Origin: CALCKU01 sp964654665
GTDB lineage: Bacteria > Pseudomonadota > Alphaproteobacteria > Caulobacterales > Maricaulaceae
DNA length: 64,000 bases
NCBI GenBank assembly: GCA_964654665.1
Contig: CAZZKV010000008.1
Span: 34,632-98,631 of the forward strand
Direction: 5' to 3'
The notes beneath the pieces are model-generated. The model was not told where the DNA came from. It saw only the letters and a program-made list of their open reading frames with translations, and made no database searches. Position numbers and translations under genes: made by a program. Positions within the stretch are counted from its first letter, which is position 1. The number at the start of each line of letters is the position of its first letter. Positions 51,750 to 60,921 of the stretch are shown here, one piece after another.

Positions 51750-53236
51750 GCTAATGTCTCTTCCTCTGTCCCGGCCTTTTCATCATGGGAGTTCGTATTT
51801 TCGTCCTTGGCTTTTTCGCGGGCTTTCTCGCGCTCAAATATAGCAATGATGTCTTTTACCTTGTTACGAAACGCATCACCGCGTGTTTCAAAACTGGTAA
51901 ATTGATCAAAACTGGCGCAAGCTGGCGATAAAAGAACAATAGGATTTGTGGCATTAGAGGACAAAGCATCACGCGCGGCGCATAATATAGCCATTTCTAA
52001 CGTACCGGACACTTTATAATCGACATTCGTTTTTTTTAACGTTCTGGAAAATTTAGGCGCAGCCTCTCCAATCAGATAGGCCTTTTGAACCGAATCGAAC
52101 AAACCAGATAATTCCTCAATTCCGCCTGACTTAGCTTGTCCTCCGGCAATCCAGTAAATGCTGTCATAAGCGCTTAAGGCTTGCCGCGCCGCATTGGCAT
52201 TTGTCGCTTTACTGTCATTCACAAACCGCAGGCGTCCAAGACGGCCCACAGATTCCATCCGGTGGGCCAAGCCGGGAAAGCTTAGAATGGCCGTTCCGAT
52301 ATCTTTTGCCGGAATACCCAGTGACTGCACAGCAGCATAAGCTGCGGCAGCATTTTGCCAATTATGCTCCCCTTCCAAGGCTTGAGCCTGAGCCAAATTT
52401 GCTATTTCCACACATTTCGGTCCCAATTTACAATAGAGCTTTCCTTTCACAGCACAGGCCCCCCGCCCCAATGATTTATGGCCAGAGATCGGAATGATAC
52501 GGCGGCCATTTTGCGCTTTTAAGCGCGTGCAAATTTTCTGCCCGCCCGTATCATCAATCCCGACAACAACCGTATCCTCTTGGGTTTGGTTGTTGAAAAT
52601 ACTGGCCTTTGCAGCGGCATAGGCCGCCATATCCCCATGACGCTCTAAATGATCAGGGGACAGATTGAGAAATACGGCTGTGTTGGCTCGCAAACTGTGG
52701 GTGCGCTCTAATTGATAGGATGATAATTCCAACACATAATAGGTTCCGCCATGCATATTATCCAGATCAAGGACACCGCGACCAATATTGCCGCCAATTT
52801 GTGCATCTTTGCCGCAAGCTTGTAAAACATGCCCAATCAAGGCCGTGGTTGTCGATTTACCATTCGTCCCTGTTACAGCAACGATTTTAGGACGCGCAAT
52901 TTCGGGGGCCGCTGCAACTTCGCGGGCAAATATTTCAATATCGCAAATAATGGGAACATTGGCCTGTTTCGCTCGCTCGGCAGACCAATGCGGTTTCGGC
53001 AATGTATCTGGCACGCCCGGCGAGAGAACCAACTCGTCAAATTCATCCCAATCTGCCGTTGTTAAATCCCGCAGGGTCACACCTGTCTGCGCTGCGTGCT
53101 GCCGCGCCGCCTCGCGGTCATCCCACGCAGCTACGGATGCACCGCCGGCCTGTAAGGATAACGCCGCTGTAATACCCGTTCGGCCCAGTCCGAACACAGC
53201 GATAGTCTTACCCTTGAATGTACGTGCTCTAATCAT
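51746..53236 (-). CDS. murD: UDP-N-acetylmuramoylalanine--D-glutamate ligase
   Basis: 496 residues. Mur ligase adding D-Glu. N-terminal F-G-L-G-R-T-G, ATP loop V-T-G-T-N-G-K-S-T-T-T-A-L-I, N-L-S-P-D-H-L-E-R-H-G in the central domain, and F-V-N-D-S-K-A-T-N-A-N-A-A in the C-terminal domain. The last 25 residues are a charged Lys/Glu-rich tail beyond the usual domain end. It lies 4 bp after mraY. Confidence 0.96.
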   Translation of the reverse strand: MIRARTFKGKTIAVFGLGRTGITAALSLQAGGASVAAWDDREAARQHAAQTGVTLRDLTTADWDEFDELVLSPGVPDTLPKPHWSAERAKQANVPIICDIEIFAREVAAAPEIARPKIVAVTGTNGKSTTTALIGHVLQACGKDAQIGGNIGRGVLDLDNMHGGTYYVLELSSYQLERTHSLRANTAVFLNLSPDHLERHGDMAAYAAAKASIFNNQTQEDTVVVGIDDTGGQKICTRLKAQNGRRIIPISGHKSLGRGACAVKGKLYCKLGPKCVEIANLAQAQALEGEHNWQNAAAAYAAVQSLGIPAKDIGTAILSFPGLAHRMESVGRLGRLRFVNDSKATNANAARQALSAYDSIYWIAGGQAKSGGIEELSGLFDSVQKAYLIGEAAPKFSRTLKKTNVDYKVSGTLEMAILCAARDALSSNATNPIVLLSPACASFDQFTSFETRGDAFRNKVKDIIAIFEREKAREKAKDENTNSHDEKAGTEEETLA

Positions 53237-53240
53237 ACCT

Positions 53241-54335
53241 TTACCGTAGCTTCAATGTAGACAGGCCAATGAGGGCCAGAATGATCGCGATAATCCAAAA
53301 GCGAATAACAATTGTGGGTTCCGCCCAGCCCTTTTTCTCGAAATGATGATGAATAGGTGCCATACGGAATACGCGTTTGCCGGTAAGCTTGTAACTTGCG
53401 ACCTGAACAATTACAGAAACGGCTTCAAGCACAAAAAGTCCGCCGATAATCGCTAGAACAATTTCATGTTTAATAGCTACCGCAGCCGACCCCAAAGCTC
53501 CACCCAAAGCTAATGATCCCGTATCACCCATAAAGACCATAGCGGGCGGGGCATTATACCAGAGAAATCCAAGCGAGGCCCCGATAATTGCACCTAAAAA
53601 GATCGTAACTTCCGCTGACCCCGGCACATAGGGCACGCCAAGATAGTCTGAGAAAACCGAATTTCCGACGAGATAGGCAATAAAAGCCAAACTCATACAA
53701 GCAATCATAACTGGTACAATTGCCAATCCATCCAACCCATCTGTCAAATTAACGGCATTGGATGACCCGACAATCACAAAACACCCGAAGGGAATGAAGA
53801 AAACACCCAGATTAATCAGCGTATTTTTCATCAATGGGATGGCAAGCCCTGTTGCAAAATGCCCATCTTGCGGGAAACTGAGCGTTAAAACATAACACGC
53901 GACAGCGGCAATACCAAATTCAAGAACCAGCTTGATCTTTCCGCTAAACCCTTTCGGATTTTGCCGCGATACTTTCAAATAATCATCATAAAACCCGATA
54001 GCCCCGAAACCAACCGTCACCAGAAACACCGTCCATAAAAACGGACTGTGCAGATCACCCCACAAGAGTGTCGAAACCACAATCGAGAGCAATATTAACA
54101 GCCCGCCCATTGTCGGCGTTCCGGCCTTTTTAATGATATGTCCTTCGGGACCATCTTCGCGAATAGGTTGGCCTTTTCCTTGGCGCGCCCGTAAAAGCAC
54201 AATCATTCGCGGGCCTAAAACAAAGGCAATCAACATGGCCGTCATCAAAGCCGCGCCCGTTCGAAACGTAATATAATTCAACAGGTTAAAAAGCTGAAAC
54301 TCGTCAGCGTAAGGCGTAAGCCATTCATATAGCAT
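53241..54335 (-). CDS. mraY: phospho-MurNAc-pentapeptide-transferase
   Basis: 364 residues from the ATG at 54335 (M-L-Y-E-W-L), with GAGGA eight bases upstream; an ATG five codons earlier is less well placed. Ten-helix membrane enzyme making lipid I. G-T-P-T-M-G-G in the first loop region, F-Y-D-D-Y-L-K, N-A-V-N-L-T-D-G-L-D-G-L-A with catalytic Asp residues, F-M-G-D-T-G-S-L-A-L-G-G, and P-I-H-H-H-F-E-K-K-G-W. It overlaps murF by 11 bases. Confidence 0.97.
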   Translation of the reverse strand: MLYEWLTPYADEFQLFNLLNYITFRTGAALMTAMLIAFVLGPRMIVLLRARQGKGQPIREDGPEGHIIKKAGTPTMGGLLILLSIVVSTLLWGDLHSPFLWTVFLVTVGFGAIGFYDDYLKVSRQNPKGFSGKIKLVLEFGIAAVACYVLTLSFPQDGHFATGLAIPLMKNTLINLGVFFIPFGCFVIVGSSNAVNLTDGLDGLAIVPVMIACMSLAFIAYLVGNSVFSDYLGVPYVPGSAEVTIFLGAIIGASLGFLWYNAPPAMVFMGDTGSLALGGALGSAAVAIKHEIVLAIIGGLFVLEAVSVIVQVASYKLTGKRVFRMAPIHHHFEKKGWAEPTIVIRFWIIAIILALIGLSTLKLR

Positions 54336-55710
54336 TAGCGGGGTCCTCATTGTTTCTTTTTATTTTTGCCACTAACTGACCTAAGCCTGTTGCGTTGGAG
54401 CCTTTAATCAGCACCGTATCGCCTTCTTTTATATCATCCATTAGCGCCGATAGCGCGAAATCCCAATCGCGGGCCCAAGCGCCGCGCATATTCCGCGGCA
54501 GCGCCCCGCGAAGCGCCCGCATACATTCGCCCGTCACAATCACGCGGGCAACATCTGCGGCAATTAACGGGTTTGACAGTTCTGCATGCAAATCCAGCTC
54601 ATTGCGGCCAAGTTCAAACATATCCCCTAAAACAGCAATTTTACGCCCCTTTGCGGCGGCAAGTGAGGCTATTGATGCCCGCATGCTTTCTGGATTGGCA
54701 TTATAACTCTCGTCTATAATTGTAATTTTTTTACCCTCTAAAACAGCTGAGAATCTTTCGCCTCGCCCTGCAAGTCGAGGCAATGTTTTCAACGCAGCAA
54801 TCGATGTTTTAACCGGAATGCCAGCCATATATGCAGCGGCAATAGCGCAAGCCGCATTGGCAATCCAATGTTCGCCCGAAACCGGCAAAGATAATTTATA
54901 GGCTGTGCCTTTATGCCGTAATTGCGCAGTTGTGCGTGATGCTGTTACAGCTATCTCGTTCATCTGAAAATCTGCCGCACTATCGGCACCAAAGGTTATA
55001 ATTTGCGCGCCTTGTGTCTGCGCCGCCTTAGCAAGAACGTCATAATAAGGATCATCTTTATTCAATATGGCCACACCGCCAATGACCAGTCCGTCAAAAA
55101 TTTCGGCTTTTGCGGCGGCAATATCATCAACAGTATCAAAATGCGCGAGATGGGCCGCTGCTATTTTGGTAATGATCGCAATATCGGGGGCTACCATGGC
55201 CGATAAAGCCGAGAGTTCCCCAGCATGGTTCATACCTAATTCAAAAACGCCGTAATCCGTCTCTTTGGGCATATTTGCCAGTGTTAACGGCACCCCCCAA
55301 TGATTATTATAGGATTTTTGCGATTTATGCGTCCGGCCCGATACCGATACAATATGCGCTGTAATTTCTTTCACGCTGGTCTTACCGACACTGCCTGTCA
55401 CCGCAATACGAACGGCTTTGCTGCGGCGGCGCGCGGCAAGACCCAAAGCCTCCATAGCCTTTAATGTGTCATCGACAATAAGAGCCGGACAGCCTTGAAT
55501 TTCGCGTTCGGACAGCGTGGCTGCTGCGCCGGATTGATAGGCCTGAGGAATAAAGTCATGCCCATCACGACTATCTTTTAGCGGAACAAATAAATCACCC
55601 GGTTGCAAGGATCGGCTATCAATCGATAAACCGGCGCAAACCCAGTCTTCGGTAGCCCGCCCGCCGGTTGCCCGCGCGGCTTCAATAGATGTCCATAACG
55701 GCTTAGTCAT
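54325..55710 (-). CDS. murF: UDP-MurNAc-tripeptide--D-Ala-D-Ala ligase
   Basis: 461 residues. Mur ligase adding D-Ala-D-Ala made by Ddl. N-terminal domain with D-S-R-S-L-Q-P-G-D-L-F-V-P-L, ATP loop T-G-S-V-G-K-T-S-V-K-E, G-V-F-E-L-G-M-N-H-A-G-E, and the C-terminal D-E-S-Y-N-A-N-P-E-S-M. It overlaps murE by 8 bases; no separate promoter is seen. Confidence 0.96.
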   Translation of the reverse strand: MTKPLWTSIEAARATGGRATEDWVCAGLSIDSRSLQPGDLFVPLKDSRDGHDFIPQAYQSGAAATLSEREIQGCPALIVDDTLKAMEALGLAARRRSKAVRIAVTGSVGKTSVKEITAHIVSVSGRTHKSQKSYNNHWGVPLTLANMPKETDYGVFELGMNHAGELSALSAMVAPDIAIITKIAAAHLAHFDTVDDIAAAKAEIFDGLVIGGVAILNKDDPYYDVLAKAAQTQGAQIITFGADSAADFQMNEIAVTASRTTAQLRHKGTAYKLSLPVSGEHWIANAACAIAAAYMAGIPVKTSIAALKTLPRLAGRGERFSAVLEGKKITIIDESYNANPESMRASIASLAAAKGRKIAVLGDMFELGRNELDLHAELSNPLIAADVARVIVTGECMRALRGALPRNMRGAWARDWDFALSALMDDIKEGDTVLIKGSNATGLGQLVAKIKRNNEDPANAI

Positions 55711-57133
55711 ACATCTCCTCCGCTAATGCCCGCTTAACCTGTTTTACATCGGAAAAAGGAATAATCCTGTCTCCGATAATTTGGCCTTGCTCATGGCCTT
55801 TGCCCGCAATGATAAGGCAATCTTGCGGTCCAAGCCGTTCTATACCGGCCCGAATAGCCTGCGCCCTGTCGCCGATTTCCATAGCATCCGGACACCCTTT
55901 TAAAACAGCTTGGCGAATAAGAGCGGCATCTTCGGTACGCGGATTATCATCGGTTACAATCACAGCATCGGCCAGTTTTGCCGCTGTTGCTCCCATTTTG
56001 GGCCGCTTATCCGGGTCACGATCACCGCCGCAGCCAAAGACGAGGATAATTTTACCCATTGTGTGCGGGCGTACAGACCGAAGCAGCTTATCCAGACCGT
56101 CTTGGGTATGGGCAAAATCAACAAATATTGGCGCCCCATTTTGTTTGCACCCTGCTCGTTCCATCCGGCCCGCAACACCATATAATCGGCATACCGCTTT
56201 AAGCGCATCGGATTGGGCCACGCCTGTCACGCTGGCCAATGCCAGAGCCGCGATAGCGTTAAGCGCTTGAAATTCGCCCGCCAGCGGCAGTTCGACTTTA
56301 TGGCGCGTTCCGTGAATAACGAGATCCAATATTTGACTGGAGGCACGCGGCATAACTTCGTCGATGCGAATATCAGCCCCTGACCAGCCAATACGCATAA
56401 CCGCTTGTCCGCGCGTTTCGCACATGTCAGCCAGCCGGCGACCATACTCATCATTCACATTAATAATCGCCGGTGATTTCTCCGGCAGCAATTCCATGAA
56501 AAGTCGAGCCTTGGCCGCAAAATAATCCTCGGCATCGGGATGGTAATCAAAATGATCTTGCGTCAGATTGGAAAACCCCGCCGCCGTTATATGCGCTCCG
56601 TCCAACCGGTATTGCTTGAGTCCATGCGACGACGCCTCCATTGCACCGTGGGTTACGCCGTCCTTTGCCAACATTGAAAGCGTCTGGTGTAAATGCACCG
56701 CATCCGGCGTTGTGTGGCTCAACGGGAGGTGCCCCTCTGGCCCCTCTATGCCCAATGTTCCGAAACAAGCCGCCCGCAACCCGGCACTCGTCCATATCTG
56801 GCGTAAAAACTCAACCGTTGAGCTTTTGCCATTCGTGCCTGTCATAGCCACAAGTACATCCGGCTGACCCGAATAAATTTCCGACGCCAATTGAGCATAG
56901 GCCAAACGCGGTGAATCAAATCCGGCATAAGGGATCGGCATATCCGGCAATCCGCGAACGGATAAAATAGCGCTGGCCCCTTTTTCTATGGCTTGGGGGA
57001 TATACGCACGTCCATCGGCTACAGTGCCCGGCAGCGCAGCAAATATCATACCGGGTTTTACCGCACGGCTATCACAGGTTAAACCCGTAAGCGCGCCGAC
57101 ATCCAATCCGGCAAAGGCGGAGAGCAAACTCAT
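55703..57133 (-). CDS. murE: UDP-MurNAc-L-Ala-D-Glu--meso-diaminopimelate ligase
   Basis: 476 residues. Mur ligase adding the third residue of the stem peptide. ATP loop M-T-G-T-N-G-K-S-S-T-V-E, E-A-S-S-H-G-L-K-Q-Y-R, D-F-A-H-T-Q-D-G-L, and the specificity motif D-N-P-R, which selects meso-diaminopimelate over lysine, as expected for a Gram-negative wall. It overlaps ftsI by 4 bases (ATGA). Confidence 0.97.
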   Translation of the reverse strand: MSLLSAFAGLDVGALTGLTCDSRAVKPGMIFAALPGTVADGRAYIPQAIEKGASAILSVRGLPDMPIPYAGFDSPRLAYAQLASEIYSGQPDVLVAMTGTNGKSSTVEFLRQIWTSAGLRAACFGTLGIEGPEGHLPLSHTTPDAVHLHQTLSMLAKDGVTHGAMEASSHGLKQYRLDGAHITAAGFSNLTQDHFDYHPDAEDYFAAKARLFMELLPEKSPAIINVNDEYGRRLADMCETRGQAVMRIGWSGADIRIDEVMPRASSQILDLVIHGTRHKVELPLAGEFQALNAIAALALASVTGVAQSDALKAVCRLYGVAGRMERAGCKQNGAPIFVDFAHTQDGLDKLLRSVRPHTMGKIILVFGCGGDRDPDKRPKMGATAAKLADAVIVTDDNPRTEDAALIRQAVLKGCPDAMEIGDRAQAIRAGIERLGPQDCLIIAGKGHEQGQIIGDRIIPFSDVKQVKRALAEEMYD

Positions 57134-58806
57134 CGCAGCGCCTCATGTGCTGAAAACGGGCTCATCGCGGCCCGTTCGGTGGCATTGGCAACCCCCAGAA
57201 TAGGCGCGATGCGTTCAACAATCTTACCCACAGTCGGCGCGGCGTTCCATCCGGCTGTCGCATAGCCGAATGTGCCTTCAACAGCCTTGGGTTCATCATA
57301 TGTAACCAGAACAAGATAGGTCGGATTATCATAAGGAAAAGCCCCTATAAAAGATGACACCAACCGGCGCTCATCATATCCACCTATCGCTGGTTTGTCA
57401 GCGGTTCCAGTCTTTCCCATCATACCATACCCGCGCACACGAGCATTGCGCCCGGTACCATTAGTCACAACATAACGCATTAAATCACGCAGAATTTGCG
57501 ATGTTTTTTCAGAAAAAACTTTTCGGCCTGCCGCAGGGTTAGCCGCATCGCGTTTGGCCACTGTAGGCGCGATATAATCTCCGCCATTTAACACCGCGCC
57601 CATGGCTGCCGCCAAAGCCAAAGGCGTGACCGATATACCATGCCCATACGATACAGTAACGGTCGTTAAATCGATCCAACGCTCTTGGGTCTGCGGGCGA
57701 GCACTCTCGGCCAACTCAAAAGGTACACGGTCCATCAGCCCCAATTGATGTAAATAGTCTTTTTGCCGCTCAGCACCCAGCCGCAGTGCCATCATCGCTG
57801 TACCGCGATTAGAACTTTGCGCCAAAATATCAGGCATCGCCATCGGATCCTTACTCGGATGATCATCCCGAATAAATTTATGGCGCACCTTAAACGGGTT
57901 TTGCACAGGAAAAGTTTCATCCAGCGGCACAATATCATCCTCTAAAACCATCGCCATCGTCAGCGGTTTGAACACAGACCCCAACTCATAAGTAGACATT
58001 GAGGCATGATTAAAGCGCGTTTCGGGCAATGTTGCGCCGGGATTATTGGGATCAAAATTTGGCAAACTCGCCATGGCTAAAATTTCACCACTTCGAATAT
58101 TCAAAACAATGCCCGCTACGGAATTCGCTTCAAATCGTTTCAACCCTCTGGCCATTTCATCAGCCACCGCATATTGTACCCGCATATCAATTGACAAAGC
58201 TTTGGCCGGTGCATTTTTCGCAGATAATTCGGCATCAAACGCGCGCTCAGCTCCGCCTGCTCCGCCCATATCAACATCGGAAAACCCGACAATGTGAGCC
58301 GCCAGTGATCCGCGCGGATACACCCGTTGCGGTTCCACCCGAAAACCCAATCCTGGCACACCCAGATCAAAAACAGCTTGGCGTTGCCTCGGATTTAGCC
58401 CGCGTTCAACCCAGACAAAGGCATTATTTTGGGATAATTTTTTGCGTAAAACCTCTGTATTCAGTTCCGGTAGAACGCTGCTCAATAGCTGCACAGTTTC
58501 ATCAATATTCCAAATCCGCCGCGGTTCAGCATAAAGCGAATAAGTCTTAAGTGTAGTTGCCAATATATCGCCATTGCGGTCCGTAATATCGGCCCGCGTG
58601 GTTGTAATGGATTGCGGTAAATGTGCCGCAGGATCAGATGGAGAGACAATCGTCAAATCAAACAGACGAATAATCGCCAAACACACCATAACCAAAAATA
58701 TAACAACACCAATACGAATGCGAATACGTCCCTCGGACACAGCCGCATATTCATCATCGACAACCGTAACGCTCTGGCGTGTAATATTGAGCGGCTCATG
58801 TATCAT
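57130..58806 (-). CDS. ftsI: septal peptidoglycan transpeptidase FtsI (PBP3)
   Basis: 558 residues, class B penicillin-binding protein. Cytoplasmic N-terminus, one transmembrane helix (about 32-50), a dimerisation domain (about 75-220) and the transpeptidase domain with S277-V-F-K280, S-S-N and G-K-T-G-T-A. It cross-links septal peptidoglycan with FtsW. Its start codon lies within the acidic tail codons of ftsL (4-base overlap). Confidence 0.96.
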   Translation of the reverse strand: MIHEPLNITRQSVTVVDDEYAAVSEGRIRIRIGVVIFLVMVCLAIIRLFDLTIVSPSDPAAHLPQSITTTRADITDRNGDILATTLKTYSLYAEPRRIWNIDETVQLLSSVLPELNTEVLRKKLSQNNAFVWVERGLNPRQRQAVFDLGVPGLGFRVEPQRVYPRGSLAAHIVGFSDVDMGGAGGAERAFDAELSAKNAPAKALSIDMRVQYAVADEMARGLKRFEANSVAGIVLNIRSGEILAMASLPNFDPNNPGATLPETRFNHASMSTYELGSVFKPLTMAMVLEDDIVPLDETFPVQNPFKVRHKFIRDDHPSKDPMAMPDILAQSSNRGTAMMALRLGAERQKDYLHQLGLMDRVPFELAESARPQTQERWIDLTTVTVSYGHGISVTPLALAAAMGAVLNGGDYIAPTVAKRDAANPAAGRKVFSEKTSQILRDLMRYVVTNGTGRNARVRGYGMMGKTGTADKPAIGGYDERRLVSSFIGAFPYDNPTYLVLVTYDEPKAVEGTFGYATAGWNAAPTVGKIVERIAPILGVANATERAAMSPFSAHEALR

Positions 58807-59165
58807 GGTTCCGGCTCCGATTCCGGTTCCGATTCAACCTGTAAATCTATAATGGGTGCGATTGTATCCAGATCTGCAAAATTTATACGCTGATCTACGG
58901 TTGCCGGACTGAGAGCCAAGGTCGTGCTTGCCAAATCATGAAGCCGTGCCGGAGAAGCCATATGCGCAGCCTCGGCTCGCAAGACATCCAACGCAGCCCG
59001 CTCAATAACGATCTGCCGCTCCAAAGACCGCATTTCGGCGCGTGCGGTTTGGGCTTTGGTTTTAACAAAATACAAAGCCACTGTTAACGCCAAACCGATT
59101 ATAAACAGGATAAACCCGATCATCCGGCGCGCGGCGCGGGCATTATCATAATGATAAACACTCAT
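58803..59165 (-). CDS. ftsL: cell division protein FtsL
   Basis: 120 residues from the ATG at 59165, overlapping the rsmH stop (ATGA). One transmembrane helix (about 17-35, I-G-F-I-L-F-I-I-G-L-A-L-T-V-A-L-Y-F), a leucine-zipper-like coiled coil (about 42-75), then a region ending in an unusual acidic repeat E-S-E-P-E-S-E-P-E-P. FtsL is poorly conserved; the call rests on topology, size and position between rsmH and ftsI. Confidence 0.92.
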   Translation of the reverse strand: MSVYHYDNARAARRMIGFILFIIGLALTVALYFVKTKAQTARAEMRSLERQIVIERAALDVLRAEAAHMASPARLHDLASTTLALSPATVDQRINFADLDTIAPIIDLQVESEPESEPEP

Positions 59166-60142
59166 GCCGCCCACTCCGCATCATAAACAGAAGGAACACT
59201 CAACCCCTCTGCCTCTGTCATCTCAAAGGCAGGGGCTTGCGTGCGTATCGCAAATCGTAATTTAGCCGAACGTGAGCGCGGATTTTCAGATAGCTCTTTA
59301 TCCGACGGCTTAATAGTCGACCGTCTGGTCACTTGAAAACTGGCCGGCGGCCCCTCATTGACAACTTCGGGCCGATAGCGTGAGCCGCCAGAGACTTCGC
59401 CGGACCGGCTGCGTAAAAACTGTTTCACAATCCGGTCTTCAAGCGAATGAAAAGTAACAACAATAAGCCGCCCTTGCGGAGCCAATACCCGTTCGGCCGC
59501 GCATAATCCGCGGTAAAGCTCGCCCAATTCGTCATTAACAAAAATACGCAAAGCCTGAAACACTCGGGTTGCCGGATGAATTTTACCCGTTCGTCCCAAA
59601 GCGCGCTCGATAATATGAGCTAAACTATCCGTCGTCGCAATTGCTCCGACCTCCCGAGCGCGTATGATTGCCTCAGCCGCGCGCCGCGCGCGCTTTTCTT
59701 CGCCGTAAATTTTAAAAATACGCACCATATCCTTTAACGACATCGCATTCACAACATCGCGCGCCGAAACCCCCGATTGCGACATCCGCATATCCAACGG
59801 CCCCGCCCGCATGAATGAAAACCCGCGTTCGGCCTGATCTAACTGCATAGAGGACACGCCAATGTCGAGAACAACCCCGTCGACTTTTGGTAAATCCCAT
59901 TGATCCATTTTGGAAAAAGCCGTTTCAATCCAGCGAAACCGGCCAGAATATGTCTCCGTCATTTCCTCTGCGCGCGCCGCAACATGCGGATCACGATCCA
60001 ATCCGATCACTGTGCAATCCGCCGCCTTTAAACAGGCTTCACTATAGCCGCCATTGCCAAATGTTCCGTCCACATAGGTTTTACCCGCTTGCGGCATCAA
60101 AGCAGACAGAACCTCCGGCAGCATCACGGGATAATGTTTCAT
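59162..60142 (-). CDS. rsmH: 16S rRNA (cytosine(1402)-N(4))-methyltransferase
   Basis: 326 residues. SAM-dependent methyltransferase modifying C1402 in the decoding site. N-terminal H-Y-P-V-M-L-P-E-V, D-G-T-F-G-N-G-G-Y-S binding SAM, D-R-D-P-H-V, L-D-I-G-V-S-S-M-Q-L-D, and the C-terminal V-V-T-F-H-S-L-E-D-R-I-V-K. It overlaps mraZ and ftsL by 4 bases each. Confidence 0.97.
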   Translation of the reverse strand: MKHYPVMLPEVLSALMPQAGKTYVDGTFGNGGYSEACLKAADCTVIGLDRDPHVAARAEEMTETYSGRFRWIETAFSKMDQWDLPKVDGVVLDIGVSSMQLDQAERGFSFMRAGPLDMRMSQSGVSARDVVNAMSLKDMVRIFKIYGEEKRARRAAEAIIRAREVGAIATTDSLAHIIERALGRTGKIHPATRVFQALRIFVNDELGELYRGLCAAERVLAPQGRLIVVTFHSLEDRIVKQFLRSRSGEVSGGSRYRPEVVNEGPPASFQVTRRSTIKPSDKELSENPRSRSAKLRFAIRTQAPAFEMTEAEGLSVPSVYDAEWAA

Positions 60143-60612
60143 GATCCACCCCCATGACCCGCATTAATTAACGGGACAGGACGCAAACGATGACGGTTTT
60201 CCTTAGCCAATTGGCGCACATCAGCCCTGCGGGCATCATGGGCTGCAGGGCTCCAAATTTCAAAGCGGCGGCCAAGGCCGACAAACCGTACCTTGCCATT
60301 CAATCCGGCGTATTCATGTATATCTTTAGGTAAGGACACACGCCCCCCGCCATCGAAAGGCAATCGGCGGCTTGCCCCGAATATAGCCTGCTGCAAAGCT
60401 ATGCGGCCCTCATCATAATAATCCATTGTATCGAGCGAACGCTGATAGGCCTCAAAAAGCGCCAGCCCCCCGCCCTCTAAATAAGCCCCGTCAAAACTAG
60501 GCCAAACAATCACACCTTCAAACCCGCTGCCTTCGACCACGGCACGGAAATCTGCCGGCACCGAAACACGGCCCTTTGCATCCAAACTATTTGTCACGGT
60601 GGACAAAAACAT
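60139..60612 (-). CDS. mraZ: transcriptional regulator MraZ
   Basis: 157 residues from the ATG at 60612 (M-F-L-S-T-V-T-N), with GGGG seven bases upstream; the frame is open nine more codons. Two SpoVT-AbrB-type domains, the first with L-D-A-K-G-R-V-S-V-P-A-D-F-R and the second with F-D-G-G-G-R-V-S-L-P-K. In E. coli MraZ forms a ring and represses its own dcw operon through spaced TGGGN repeats (established there). It heads the cluster here, and such repeats lie just upstream. Confidence 0.96.
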   Translation of the reverse strand: MFLSTVTNSLDAKGRVSVPADFRAVVEGSGFEGVIVWPSFDGAYLEGGGLALFEAYQRSLDTMDYYDEGRIALQQAIFGASRRLPFDGGGRVSLPKDIHEYAGLNGKVRFVGLGRRFEIWSPAAHDARRADVRQLAKENRHRLRPVPLINAGHGGGS

Positions 60613-60650
60613 ACGGCTTCCCCTCAAGCATTCAATCAAATGCTCAATAA

Positions 60651-60685
60651 TGGGATAGCATGGGAATTTATGGGATACAATGCCA
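60651..60685. promoter_or_regulatory. TGGGA direct-repeat array (candidate MraZ operator)
   Basis: TGGGA occurs exactly at 60651, 60661 and 60671, with a degenerate TGCCA at 60681: a strict 10-bp period, 39-74 bases upstream of the mraZ start. The E. coli MraZ operator is three TGGGN repeats with 5-nt spacers (established), so unit, number and period all match. The repeats read TGGGA on the plus strand, TCCCA on the mraZ coding strand. The call as autoregulatory operator is inference. Confidence 0.65.
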
Positions 60686-60921
60686 ATTTAGGAAAAAATT
60701 AAATATAAACCAGCGGTTTTTGGGCAATATTTGATACTCTGAGACGGTTAAGCGCCTGTTAGCGCTCGCGCTTTTTTAGACAGTTTTCATTTATTTTAGG
60801 CCAAGCTGCGAATTAACACCCGGGCGTAGGTCCGGGTGTGCCGCTCTGTTTCGATTTCTAATATGCCCTTATCGGACTTTATCCGACTGAAACACAGATT
60901 TGCAATGGAGCGAAAACCATC
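60686..60921. other. rest of the 309-bp spacer upstream of mraZ
   Basis: The whole gene-free spacer runs 60613-60921. Apart from the TGGGA array it holds AGCGC-CTGTTA-GCGCT (60751-60766) followed after five bases by T6 on the plus strand, terminator-like but with no plus-strand gene before it. It also has a perfect 8-bp hairpin ACACCCGG/CCGGGTGT (60816-60839). On the minus strand CTAA-N7-TTAACC (60762-60747) is a one-mismatch CtrA-like half-pair. The mraZ promoter should lie here, but I could not pick one confidently. Confidence 0.4.
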
